Position numbers and translations under genes: made by a program. Source: Baffinella frigidus (taxonomy: Eukaryota > Cryptophyceae > Cryptomonadales > Baffinellaceae). Taken from it: a stretch of 13,066 nt of DNA. The stretch is taken from the NCBI GenBank assembly GCA_026770585.1, contig MU646618.1:117072-130137 (forward strand). The letters run 5' to 3'. Positions 7,566 through 12,967 of the stretch are shown in pieces (within the stretch, counting starts at the first letter, position 1; every line of letters begins with the position of its first letter). The notes under the pieces were generated by a model that did not search any database, was not told the origin of the DNA, and worked only from the letters and a program-made list of their open reading frames with translations.

Positions 7566-10500
7566 GATGGGGAGATGAGTGGGGGATGGAGGGAGGGAGA
7601 CAGGGAGGGATGAAGAGGAGACACCGCGGTGGTAGCTTGGCCTGGGACGGTCGCGTGCTCGAGGAGACGAGCCGCGGTGCCACACAGAGGGCTACGAGGG
7701 GATTTTCGGCCCATTTTGGGCCGAGTTTCCGTTACCGTATCCGTAGGAACCCCCCTATGCCCCTACGGATTGCCTACCGTAGGGTCCTAGGTCTTATCGC
7801 TTAGGGGTCATTCGAGATCCCTTCGAAGTCCCCGGTGTGTGTGTGGTGACGAGACCTTGCACGCGCGCGGCAGGGGAGCGTCGAGTTTCTCGAGAGACGC
7901 GCGGCTGCATCCACGTTCATAGGCTCGCAACCTATAATTAGTTTTGTAAAGTCACTCGTTCCTGGTAAAATTATGGAAAAACGACCTTGTTTAAAAAGGA
8001 ATTGGAGCCCTTTTTAGTTTTAAATTGTCCTTGTTTTATAATTTGTACCAAAACGAGTTTCTTTACAAAACTAATTATAGGCTGCGCCGCTATTAACGTC
8101 CTCGCGCGACCGTATCGAGGGTGGGAGTTATTTTTTCTTTTGACCAAAGCCGGCACGTGCGTGGAGCTGATAGATACTTTTTTTTAACCAACGCTTTTTT
8201 TTTTAACCAACGCTGGCACGTGCAGGGGAGCGTGGAGCTGATAGAGACCCTTCTGCACAAGGGCGCAAAGGCCTCCGTCCTCACCCGCCTCCATGAGTCT
8301 CCGGCGGACAAGGCCGCGCGGTTTGGGCATGATAAAGCTTCTACGCTTCTGGCGAAGGCGTTGTGGAATGAGGACCCTGGGGAGTACCAGTTTGACGTTC
8401 CCAAACGCGACCCGGGAGAGTTGGAGGTGCACGCCCGCCGTTTCCTACCTCTGTCCCACTTCGATTTCGTCTCCTTATCAATTCGCCCCTCCCCGAAATT
8501 TATCAGGTAGATTTTATGGGGGGGGCTCAAAAATCACCTGAGAAATTTCGAGGGGGACGAATTGATGAGGAGACGAAGTCGAAGTGGGACAGAGCTAGGT
8601 ATCCTAACTCTGGGTCCGTCTGGTTTGGTCTCACCAAATTGGTGAGACCGGGCATTTTTTCGCCCCATCAAATTGGTGAGACCGGGCTGTTTTTCGCTCC
8701 ACATTTGACGAATCTGTACCACATACCCAGAAACGTCAACTTGACAATAGTCTGCTAACACGGCTGAGGCAGAGCTAGGATTCCGTGAGTGGCCAGTAGC
8801 CTCTCACGTGTGGGAGCTCATTGAGGTTTAGGGCTCGAGTATAGAGCATGAGCTCATGCGCTCCCACACAGGGCGATATGTACGGGCCCACCACCTCCCT
8901 GGCGTCAAATGTGACCCCACGGCCACTTACGGAATAGGGTGAAGTGAAGCACGGGAGCTGCAAGGTAGCAGACGCTGGGGAGCGCGGCGATGTTGATGTT
9001 GACGCTGCACTGAAACCGCTGCAATGAAGGGTTCTCGACATCTTGTAGAAAACGATGGCGAGCCGTAGAGGGTGAACTGCAGCCCGGAAGCCACACGGCA
9101 TGATGCTCGCACATTGGCGCCAACGCGCGGGTATGATACACACTCACATCAACAGCGTTGCTGCGGTCTCCTCAAGGTCTCCTGAAGGTCTCCTGAGGCC
9201 TCTCGGTTGGTGTTTGGCAGGAGGAGTTCAAAGAGTTCTGGGTTGCGGGGGAGGAGAAGCCCGCGGAGGACCTTTTCCCGGATCTAGCGGGCAAGGCTGG
9301 CCGGCAGGTGCGCACACTAGGTTCCCCCGAATAAGATTGTACATGTACTGATCTCAGAAAACGAGTTCTGAAACTCGTTTGCTTAAGTCAATTCCCCTAT
9401 AAATTTGTCAACTTATTCGGAGAGTAACGAATAAATTGACGAATTTGTAGGGGGCTTGACTTAAGAAAACGAGTTTTAGAACTCGTTTTCTGAGATGAGT
9501 ACAGTACTACCAACTCGGCCTGTGTCGTGTCCGACCCCCTACCCGCATGTCCTATGTCGTGTCCACATGCTCAAGGCTGGCCGGCAGGTGCGCACCAGCA
9601 CTCTTGCGTCTCGCGTTCCGAACATTCCGAACGCTTCTCTCGTTCCGAACGCATCACGCGTTGCTGACCCCTGCCAGACAGGAAGAGCGAGATCCCAAGA
9701 GGGGAAGTCTGCCAGCGCGTTTGGAGGGGTTGATTCGAAGGGGCGGGTGGTGGATCGACGGTTCGCGCGGGCACGATCTCGACTCTTATCCGGGGAAACC
9801 TATTTTTCTTTCATGTGATGGCAACAGAAATTACTACACAAATGCTTTAATATTACTAGTACGAGGTGTGTAGTAATTTTCGTTGCCATCAAATGAAAGA
9901 AAAACAGGTTTTCCCGGATAAACTCCCTCGTGCATGCCACCCTTCGAATGTAGCCCTGGTTCCAGCGCCCTGATCCCAAGCTCGCTCATTGTTGATGATT
10001 CAGCTCAACGTTCGAAAAATCTCTGTATGAACCTCGAGTGTACGTCCTTCGGGCACCGTCGAAAAGCTCGCGCCCTCCCACTACACCCGGAGCCACAACA
10101 TTTCGCCTAAGTCAACCCCCCCTGAAAGCTAGCGCCTTAAGTCAGATGCCTGGTCCCAGACCAGGGTCCATCTAAACGCAATCAGGAGAAAGTTGACTGA
10201 GGTGAGCTGGTTGACGTAGCTGAAATCTTGTGAATCGGAGTGCATTATGACAACGGGGCGCTGTCGTGCGTGCAGGCGCGAAACTACGACGGGCCAACCC
10301 TCTGGAAGAGCGAAGTGGGCCAGGCGGGTGCCGGGGCGCTGGACGACGACAGTGAAAGCGAGGGTGGGAAGCGAGGGGGGGATCAGCGCGGCCAGGACAT
10401 GGCTGGCGAGGTGCCTCCCCGCTTGCCGTGTCTGACACCACACTCGAGTCCTCATGCCCCACGCGCGTGCGGGGGTACCCCCCGGACCTGCTTCTCCCTG

Positions 10501-10768
10501 CTTCGGGGCTGGCCAGGGCGTGTGGGTGCGAACAGGTACGAACCTCGCTCACGTTACAGGGGTGTCTCGATTTCAACACCCCGCCCCCTTCCTCGGGCCA
10601 AGATGTCGAGAACCCAGGGTCATAGGCATCGGCTACTGTAGGGTCCGAGGTGGATTCATTTTTCACAGAGACATGCCCCCCCTGGTGTATCAGCTTCTGG
10701 TCGCTGTGGGCCCTAATGGCCCCGGCTCTCTCTCACACACAAACACACTGTCTCTTACTCCTCTCACA

Positions 10769-10803
<35 letters not shown>

Positions 10804-11223
10804 TCTCTCCCTCTCTCTCTTTCTCGCCGACTCTCCCTCTCTTCCCTCCCTGCCGCGAACAGTCGCCGTGACACTCCGGCTCTGTCTCTCTCGCACACAC
10901 ACGCTCTGTCTCTGACTTTCTCTCTCTCACGCGCGTGCTCTCTCGCTCGCTCGCTCTCTCTGCCCCTCTCTCTCTAGACCTGACACGCGGAAGGACCTTG
11001 GCAGGTTGTGGACCCCGACGAGATGGAGCGGGATCGAAAGGAGTGGCTGGCGGGAGTGGACGAGCTGCTCGACTTCAACGAAACAGAGCCCTTGGGAATG
11101 CTGGCGCAGCACGTGCGGGACAAGGTCGAACGAACTTTCGCTGAGTTTGGCGTTGTGGATTCCGAGGAGGACGATGGCCGTGGTGCGGAGGGAGATGGTA
11201 TGCCAGACAGCGCGGAAATGTAG
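3539..11223 (+). CDS. Ankyrin-repeat protein, 11 exons, about 521 aa
   Basis: Proposed exons: 3539-3904, 4097-4303, 4446-4475, 5191-5304, 6128-6233, 6659-6690, 8226-8426, 9221-9307, 9678-9746, 10276-10410, 11005-11223. All introns are GT...AG; all are phase 0 except intron 5 (phase 1). Joined, the exons give seven ankyrin repeats (about residues 106-345). The central ones run T-P-L/A-L-H...GA-V and keep a 33-residue step across introns 2, 3, 4, 5 and 6, which is strong internal evidence for these splice sites. The N-terminus has a signal-like hydrophobic stretch; the C-terminus is acidic and helical with no recognised domain. Ankyrin repeats bind proteins, so a scaffold or adaptor role is the family expectation; the partner is unknown. 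The ATG at 3539 has a good context (AACATGG) and lies beside a divergent gene. Exon 9 is the least certain. Confidence 0.8.
4097..4303 (+). CDS. Exon 2: ankyrin repeats 1-3
   Basis: 69 codons between acceptor GATAG| and donor ATG|GTGATT. The acceptor at 4096 is preferred over the AG six bases further on, because it adds Ile-Gln and gives the canonical SGDDET-IQELLRTGGAEV helix and turn. It contains a full repeat starting GWTALHHAARGG and the first half of the next (TPLALAAAEGHLAM), which runs directly into exon 3 (IQKLVASGAEV). Confidence 0.85.
4446..4475 (+). CDS. Exon 3: 30-bp micro-exon, ankyrin helix 2
   Basis: Ten codons (IQKLVASGAE) between acceptor CCGCAG| and donor GAG|GTCGAC. It supplies the second helix of ankyrin repeat 3. 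The next base pairs run straight into degenerate telomeric repeats; coding resumes at 5191 with VDAGNVYGSTPLH. The 33-residue repeat is exact only if 4476-5190 is removed, so the micro-exon looks like the left piece of an exon split by the telomeric insertion. Confidence 0.8.
4476..5190 (+). repeat. Intron 3: telomeric-repeat intron with 8-bp flanking duplication
   Basis: From 4482 to 5188 the sequence is degenerate telomeric heptamer (CCCTAAA with CCCCAAA, CCCTGAA, CCCTCAA and CCCTACA variants), more degraded toward the right. Direct repeat AGGTCGAC flanks it at 4474-4481 and 5189-5196. Splicing GAG|GTCGAC...CTAG|GTCGAC removes 715 bp and restores codons for GAEVDAGN in ankyrin repeat 3. Confidence 0.85.
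5191..5304 (+). CDS. Exon 4: ankyrin repeats 3-4
   Basis: 38 codons, from CTAG|GTCGAC to AAC|GTTCAC. It reads VDAGNVYGSTPLHRAAASG, then LLVKLGADVNASN, a textbook repeat completed by SLGV at the start of exon 5. The last 13 bases of the exon and the following 59 bases are tandemly duplicated in the intron (second copy 5364-5430). Confidence 0.85.
5292..5430 (+). repeat. 72-bp tandem duplication at exon 4 donor
   Basis: Unit beginning CAACGCCTCTAACGTT at 5292 and again at 5364, followed in both by a C-rich tract, CAGCTTGCTCC and AGCCCCCTACTT. The first copy includes the exon 4 end and donor. Confidence 0.8.
5429..5593 (+). repeat. Left arm of 165-bp inverted repeat (intron 4)
   Basis: Reverse complement of 7706-7870 with only two mismatches seen. 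It starts CCGCGCGCGTGCAAGG and ends in the palindrome CGGCCCAAAATGGGCCG. It contains CTAGGACCCTACGGTAGG, shared with the hairpins at 11600-12131. Confidence 0.95.
5592..5652 (+). repeat. Short tandem repeat ACTTTCATCCAGTCG x3
   Basis: Three imperfect copies of ACTTYCATCCAGTC with short spacers right after the left inverted-repeat arm. Confidence 0.8.
5683..5877 (+). repeat. 47-bp direct repeats around a 90-bp dispersed unit
   Basis: Exact 47-bp repeats (starting GGGTGACCACCACACG) lie at 5683-5729 and 5831-5877. Between them is a 90-bp unit (5727-5816, starting GTGGAACAGCCCCGCC) that recurs at 7143-7232 with one mismatch seen. Confidence 0.93.
5920..6127 (+). pseudogene. Degraded copies of the exon 5 start
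   Basis: At 6010-6060, CGCAG|TCCCTGGGGTTGACGG reads SLGLTAQHMAAN and then reaches a stop, a broken copy of exon 5 (SLGVTALHMASD). At 5948-5972, GGCACCACCGCGCTGGC (GTTALARHG) may be an older copy. The sequence before each (ACGTCTGCCTTCTRA and GGTTGACGCTGACRCG) is also duplicated. Confidence 0.6.
6128..6233 (+). CDS. Exon 5: ankyrin repeat 5
   Basis: 106 bp from GGCAG|TCGCTG to GATG|GTACAC, phase 1 at its end. It encodes SLGVTALHMASDGCHIDTV, then EELLSLGADVHAENTD, a complete and well-conserved ankyrin repeat. The split Gly codon is completed by exon 6 (G|GC), giving DGWTALH. It lies between two arms of a 165-bp inverted repeat in the flanking introns. Confidence 0.87.
6234..6658 (+). repeat. 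Intron 5: telomeric-repeat intron
   Basis: Degenerate CCCTAAA repeats start directly at the donor (GATG|GTACACCCTGAACC) and run to the acceptor (CACTCAACCAG|GCTGG). The middle (about 6345-6415) is nearly perfect heptamer array. Removing the 425 bp joins DG|WTALH in frame. Confidence 0.85.
6659..6690 (+). CDS. Exon 6: 32-bp micro-exon, start of ankyrin repeat 6
   Basis: From CAACCAG|GC to GAA|GTGCCT; encodes GWTALHCAAQE with the G shared with exon 5. It is bounded on the left by a wholly telomere-like intron and on the right by an intron opening with a CCCGAAA array. The sequence continues in frame into exon 7 (GSVELIETLLHKGA), preserving the 33-residue step. Confidence 0.78.
6718..6868 (+). 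repeat. CCCGAAA array, partly 21-bp period
   Basis: Telomere-variant heptamers CCCGAAA and TCCGAAA at the start of intron 6. In the middle they recur as a three-heptamer (21-bp) unit, ATCCGAA followed by two ACCCGAA. Confidence 0.9.
7089..7321 (+). repeat. 43-bp direct repeats around the second 90-bp unit
   Basis: CCCCGAGATGCGGGCGGG...CTGCCT, exact at 7089-7131 and 7279-7321, flanks the 90-bp unit copy at 7143-7232. The nested layout mirrors 5683-5877 but with a different flanking repeat. Confidence 0.93.
7496..7564. repeat. 69-bp uninterrupted G run
   Basis: Homopolymer G in a GGGA-rich region (7476-7615) inside intron 6. Gly- or Pro-rich open frames across it are artefacts. Assembly length is uncertain for such runs. 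Confidence 0.95.
7706..7870 (-). repeat. Right arm of 165-bp inverted repeat (intron 6)
   Basis: Inverted copy of 5429-5593, two mismatches. The next bases (CAGGGGAGCGT at 7871) duplicate the acceptor edge of exon 7. Confidence 0.95.
7871..8182 (+). pseudogene. Degraded copies of the exon 7 start
   Basis: CAGGGGAGCGTCGAGTTTCT at 7871 (GSVEFLE) and GGCACGTGCGTGGAGCTGAT at 8152, followed by AGATACT, resemble the true exon 7 edge (GGCACGTGCAGGGGAGCGTG at 8216). The middle copy lacks the acceptor AG and eight bases. Repeats TTTTTAACCAACGC separate the last two. Confidence 0.6.
7931..8081. mobile_element. A/T-rich hairpin element (MITE-like), 151 bp
   Basis: Perfect 21-bp terminal inverted repeats CCTATAATTAGTTTTGTAAA(G), with imperfect pairing further inward. 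Its A/T-rich composition contrasts with the surroundings. No transposase and no clear target duplication. Intron 6. Confidence 0.7.
8226..8426 (+). CDS. Exon 7: ankyrin repeats 6-7
   Basis: 67 codons from CGTGCAG|GGGAGC to GAG|GTGCAC. It encodes GSVELIETLLHKGAKASVL, a second repeat (SPADKAARFGHDKASTLLAKAL), then a charged linker ending DPGELE. The second repeat has Asp where the TPLH motif usually has His, as expected for a C-terminal capping repeat. Degraded copies of this exon's first bases lie upstream at 7871 and 8149. The exact donor is inferred. Confidence 0.82.
8444..8599. mobile_element. Hairpin element, about 156 bp, just after exon 7
   Basis: Long inverted arms: CTCTGTCCCACTTCGATTTC on the left pairs with the complement of 8575-8594. 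Arms are about 70 bp with few mismatches and a GGGGGGGCTC centre. It starts 18 bp after the exon 7 donor. Confidence 0.75.
8627..8700. repeat. Palindrome and direct repeat AAATTGGTGAGACCGGGC
   Basis: GGTCTCACCAAATTGGTGAG(ACC) is a 23-bp palindrome at 8627-8649. Its right half plus TTTTTTCGC is repeated at 8670-8700. Intron 7. Confidence 0.85.
8775..9143 (-). other. Antisense open frame in intron 7, unproven
   Basis: 122 codons open on the minus strand. The C-terminal part (VGAHELMLYTRALNLNEL, then GYWPLTES) faintly recalls LamG/concanavalin-like segments (..YNRAL...E, .YWPL.E). A perfect GTAAGT donor is present on the same strand at about 8926-8931. Part of it is a short inverted repeat (GTGTGGGAGC). 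It may be chance, a nested gene fragment or a relic. Confidence 0.15.
9165..9200 (+). repeat. GGTCTCCTSA tandem repeat
   Basis: Three copies of GGTCTCCT(C/G)A just upstream of exon 8; pyrimidine-rich, could aid acceptor recognition. Confidence 0.7.
9221..9307 (+). CDS. Exon 8: acidic helical segment
   Basis: 29 codons from TTTGGCAG|GAGGAG to CGGCAG|GTGCGC, phase 0 on both sides. It encodes EEFKEFWVAGEEKPAEDLFP and a short tail ending KAGRQ. No domain is recognised. Clean splice sites, a charged composition and the absence of stops support coding. The last 16 bases plus 8 bases of intron are repeated exactly at 9572-9595. Confidence 0.68.
9292..9595 (+). repeat. 24-bp direct repeat of the exon 8 donor flanking a hairpin
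   Basis: CAAGGCTGGCCGGCAGGTGC plus GCAC, exact at 9292-9315 (end of exon 8 and donor) and 9572-9595. Between them lies the hairpin at 9339-9507. Confidence 0.9.
9339..9507. mobile_element. Hairpin element, about 169 bp
   Basis: Arms begin ATCTCAGAAAACGAGTTCT and pair over about 60 bp with 9437-9496; the pairing extends outward through GTACATGTACTG and AGTACAGTAC. A/T-rich middle. No coding. Intron 8. Confidence 0.8.
9678..9746 (+). CDS. Exon 9 (tentative): low-complexity basic linker
   Basis: 23 codons from CTGCCAG|ACAGGA to CGG|GTGGTG, reading TGRARSQEGKSASAFGG and on to SKGR. It is chosen because both ends are phase 0, matching exons 8 and 10. A shifted frame from an AG four bases later (EERDPKRGSLPARLEGLIRR) also looks protein-like but has no phase-compatible donor before its stop. 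Skipping this exon would also keep the frame. Confidence 0.4.
9786..9921. mobile_element. Hairpin element with ACTC duplication, 136 bp
   Basis: Termini TTATCCGGGRAAACC; arms about 53 bp, few mismatches. The 4-bp ACTC lies on both sides (9782-9785, 9922-9925), a possible target-site duplication. It contains GGCAACGAAAATTACTACAC (on the complement), shared with 11342-11484. Intron 9. Confidence 0.8.
9926..10275 (+). other. Rest of intron 9, nothing recognised
   Basis: No repeat or coding signal was seen apart from a CAGCCCTGGTTCCA-like fragment near 9951. It ends at the acceptor of exon 10. Confidence 0.4.
10276..10410 (+). CDS. Exon 10: acidic Gly/Asp/Ser-rich linker
   Basis: 45 codons from CGTGCAG|GCGCGA to GAG|GTGCCT. 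It begins ARNYDGPTLWKSEVGQ and continues into a Gly-, Asp- and Glu-rich stretch (ALDDDSESEGG) typical of a disordered linker. Phase 0 at both ends. No family recognised. Confidence 0.68.
10735..10980 (+). repeat. CT microsatellites in intron 10
   Basis: (CT)n with CACA interruptions at about 10727-10842 and 10885-10977, giving a long pyrimidine tract before the exon 11 acceptor. Confidence 0.92.
11005..11223 (+). CDS. Exon 11: terminal exon with stop codon
   Basis: 72 codons plus TAG at 11221, after acceptor CTTGGCAG|GTTGTG, which is preceded by a long pyrimidine tract. It encodes a charged helical domain (DPDEMERDRKEWLAGVDELL, then LGMLAQHVRDKVERTFAEF) and an acidic, disordered end (SEEDDGRGAEGD). 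The helices may form a coiled coil or dimer surface. A hairpin element starts about 120 bp after the stop. Confidence 0.72.
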   Translation, partial: VVDPDEMERDRKEWLAGVDELLDFNETEPLGMLAQHVRDKVERTFAEFGVVDSEEDDGRGAEGDGMPDSAEM

Positions 11224-11341
11224 GCGGTGTGGACCGTGGGTATCTAGGGACCCGTGCCAGTAACAAAAATCTAGGGAACCGTTTCAGTGAATGAAAGATA
11301 CGAGACTCTGTGACACGCGGGGCTTGCAGCGTTCCGATGGT

Positions 11342-11484
11342 CTCATCTCTATACAAGTATTAATTAATTGCTTTCGGCAACGAAAATTACTACACGATTT
11401 GCTCATAAAAGTAATAGTGAAGCATTTTTGTAGTAAATTTCGTTGTGCCAAAAGCAATTAATTAATACTTTTTTTGGAGATGAG
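11342..11484. mobile_element. Hairpin element, 143 bp, downstream of the ankyrin gene
   Basis: Termini CTCATCTC and GAGATGAG, inner arms GTATTAATTAATTGCTTT. It shares the exact 20-mer GGCAACGAAAATTACTACAC with the element at 9786-9921. It lies 119 bp after the stop and might be in the 3' UTR. Confidence 0.8.
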
Positions 11485-11599
11485 GTCGGAACGGTCCGGG
11501 TGTGCGCACGGTACAGCGCCCAAAAGAATCCCTGCGTCTTTTTGTAGATACAGATGTTCATCATACACACCACGACAGACCGTGTCTCCCGAACTCGGT

Positions 11600-11725
11600 C
11601 TACAGGGGTATCTCGCTCATAAGAAACCGCCTCCCCCCATAGGACCCTACAGTAGGACCATGCCTAGGGTCCTATGGTGGTCCTAGGGGGGGGGGCGGTT
11701 TCTTATGAGCGAGGTACCCCTGTAG
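11600..11725. mobile_element. Hairpin element, 126 bp, CTAGGACCC family
   Basis: Arms CTACAGGGGTATCTCGCTCA with the complement at 11706-11725, continuing through TAAGAAACCGCC. The centre has AGGACCCTACAGTAGGACCA and CCTAGGGTCCTATGG. Confidence 0.82.
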
Positions 11726-11900
11726 GCGCACGCATGCTGTAGGTGTGACGACCCGTCGCCGTCGCCGAAATCGATCGGCAGTTTCTGCGGTAGCTCCCAA
11801 TGCGCCGAAAGCACTCGGGCTCAAATCGAGAAGACGGCGACTTCAAGAATCTCCCATCTTGTCTCCTGCGCATGGGGAAGCTGTCGCGTCAGATCCCTCC
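11726..11900. other. Unassigned segment between hairpins
   Basis: A 73-codon plus-strand open frame starts at 11745 (Arg-rich, MTTRRRRRNRS) but shows no domain, splice context or known family. It is treated as non-coding. Confidence 0.3.
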
Positions 11901-12145
11901 CTACACGGGTGCCTCGCTTATCCCTTAAGTGACCAACGGGTGAATAATCGCCCGTGGAAGCCCTAGGCAGGTCCTAGGGCCCTACGGTAGGGAGTATGAC
12001 CCTACTGGTAACTGCAGGGATAAGAACCCCCCCCCCTAGCTAGGACCCCACAGTAGGCCTCCCTGGACCACCATAGGGCCCTAGGCATAGTCCTACTGTA
12101 GGGTCCTAGCTAGGGGGAGGCGGTTTCTTATGAGCAAGGTGCCCA
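11901..12145. mobile_element. Nested hairpin, CTAGGACCC family, with 12022-12131 core
   Basis: The core 12022-12131 pairs CCCTAGCTAGGACCCCACAG with 12092-12115 and is an inverted relative of 11600-11725 (same AAGAAACCGCCTCCCCC and CAGTAGGAC-ATGCCTAGGG). Degenerate outer arms at about 11901-11921 and 12128-12148 resemble CTACAGGGGTATCTCGC. Confidence 0.72.
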
Positions 12146-12470
12146 TGTGCATCATGCCGACACCTAGGGCACTGTGGTGTTCCTAAGAGGCGGCGTTGTC
12201 TGATACACAACTCAGGACGAAATCGAGGCAATCCTGCAAGACAAGCTCCTCGGATGGTCCTTACGGATTGATGGTCAAGGGACGGGGTAGCAAATTGATC
12301 TTCAGGATCCAGTAACACCGCTCCAACGTTCCTCCTGCACGTGATTTCAGTGTCTCCGTTACAATGGCTGGGCCAATCGAGGCTAGAAATGGGACTAGTA
12401 CTGAATTTAACAACCCCACATTCAAAATAGTCCTATTTCCAGCCTCGAGTGGGGGGCGATGCAGGTGGTG
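12146..12470. other. Intergenic or intronic stretch, nothing recognised
   Basis: No repeat, RNA gene or convincing exon was seen. A minus-strand open frame continues through it from the second copy of the right-hand exon, but without protein-like signal. Confidence 0.4.
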
Positions 12471-12570
12471 GATGGGCGTGACCTCGGCGATTTCCTCAAT
12501 GGAGAAGCGCCCCCCGATCTTGCCCGACATCCAGAGGCGTTCGTCGGCGTGCGGCACGCCAGGAGGCATT
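12471..12570 (-). pseudogene. Duplicate of the right-hand exon segment
   Basis: About 94% identical to 12717-12816, 246 bp away. It reads MPPGVPHADERLWMSGKIGG and RFSIEEIAEVTPI, in frame, with PDED changed to PHAD. It lacks the upstream DLDCPEKSF part and its acceptor. It could be a pseudo-exon or an alternative 3' exon. Confidence 0.5.
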
Positions 12571-12615
12571 CCAAACATTTGTACCAGGTGCATCCGGTTT
12601 GTACCATGCATGTTC

Positions 12616-12640
12616 TCCATGTCCACCAGAGTTGGACATG
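12616..12640. repeat. Short palindrome CATGTCCACCAGAGTTGGAC(ATG)
   Basis: A small inverted repeat between the two exon copies. Confidence 0.6.
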
Positions 12641-12716
12641 TGTGAGGTTTTTCCCAGGCGCAAACCGGACGTGCCCTATAATCTACTTGTACCCGTAGTA
12701 TTCCAGGTCCGGGCGC

Positions 12717-12872
12717 GGATGGGCGTGACCTCGGCGATTTCCTCGATGGAGAAGCGCCCCCCGATCTTGCCCGACATCCAGAGGCGTTCGTCCTCGTCGG
12801 GCACGCCAGGAGGCATTTCGAAGATCGCTCCGGAGAGAAGGTCCGAGAACGATTTCTCGGGGCAGTCCAGAT
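12717..12872 (-). CDS. Exon of an unrecognised minus-strand gene
   Basis: After acceptor CCCCCGCAG|AT the frame reads DLDCPEKSFSDLLSGAIFEM, then PPGVPDEDERLWMSGKIGG and RFSIEEIAEVTPIR. The composition and the synonymous difference from its duplicate support coding. The 3' limit is unclear: the frame runs to a TAG at about 12684, while a shifted frame ends PDLEYYGYK-stop. Possible donors are GAG|GTCACG and CGG|GTACAAG. No family recognised. Confidence 0.5.
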
Positions 12873-12967
12873 CTGCGGGGGAGAGACGCCCGGTAGGTGA
12901 GCACGAGAGGGAAGTGTGTGCAAGAGGTGAGGCGACGCTCTGCGGCGCCGGGGTCGAGCAGCCCTAC

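Noticed and set aside
7320-7804. Poly-Pro and poly-Gly open frames
   Set aside because: Created by the 69-base G run.
5429-7870. One large DNA transposon with 165-bp terminal repeats
   Set aside because: The interior holds ankyrin exons that belong to the host gene and no transposase; two insertions or an inverted duplication is simpler.
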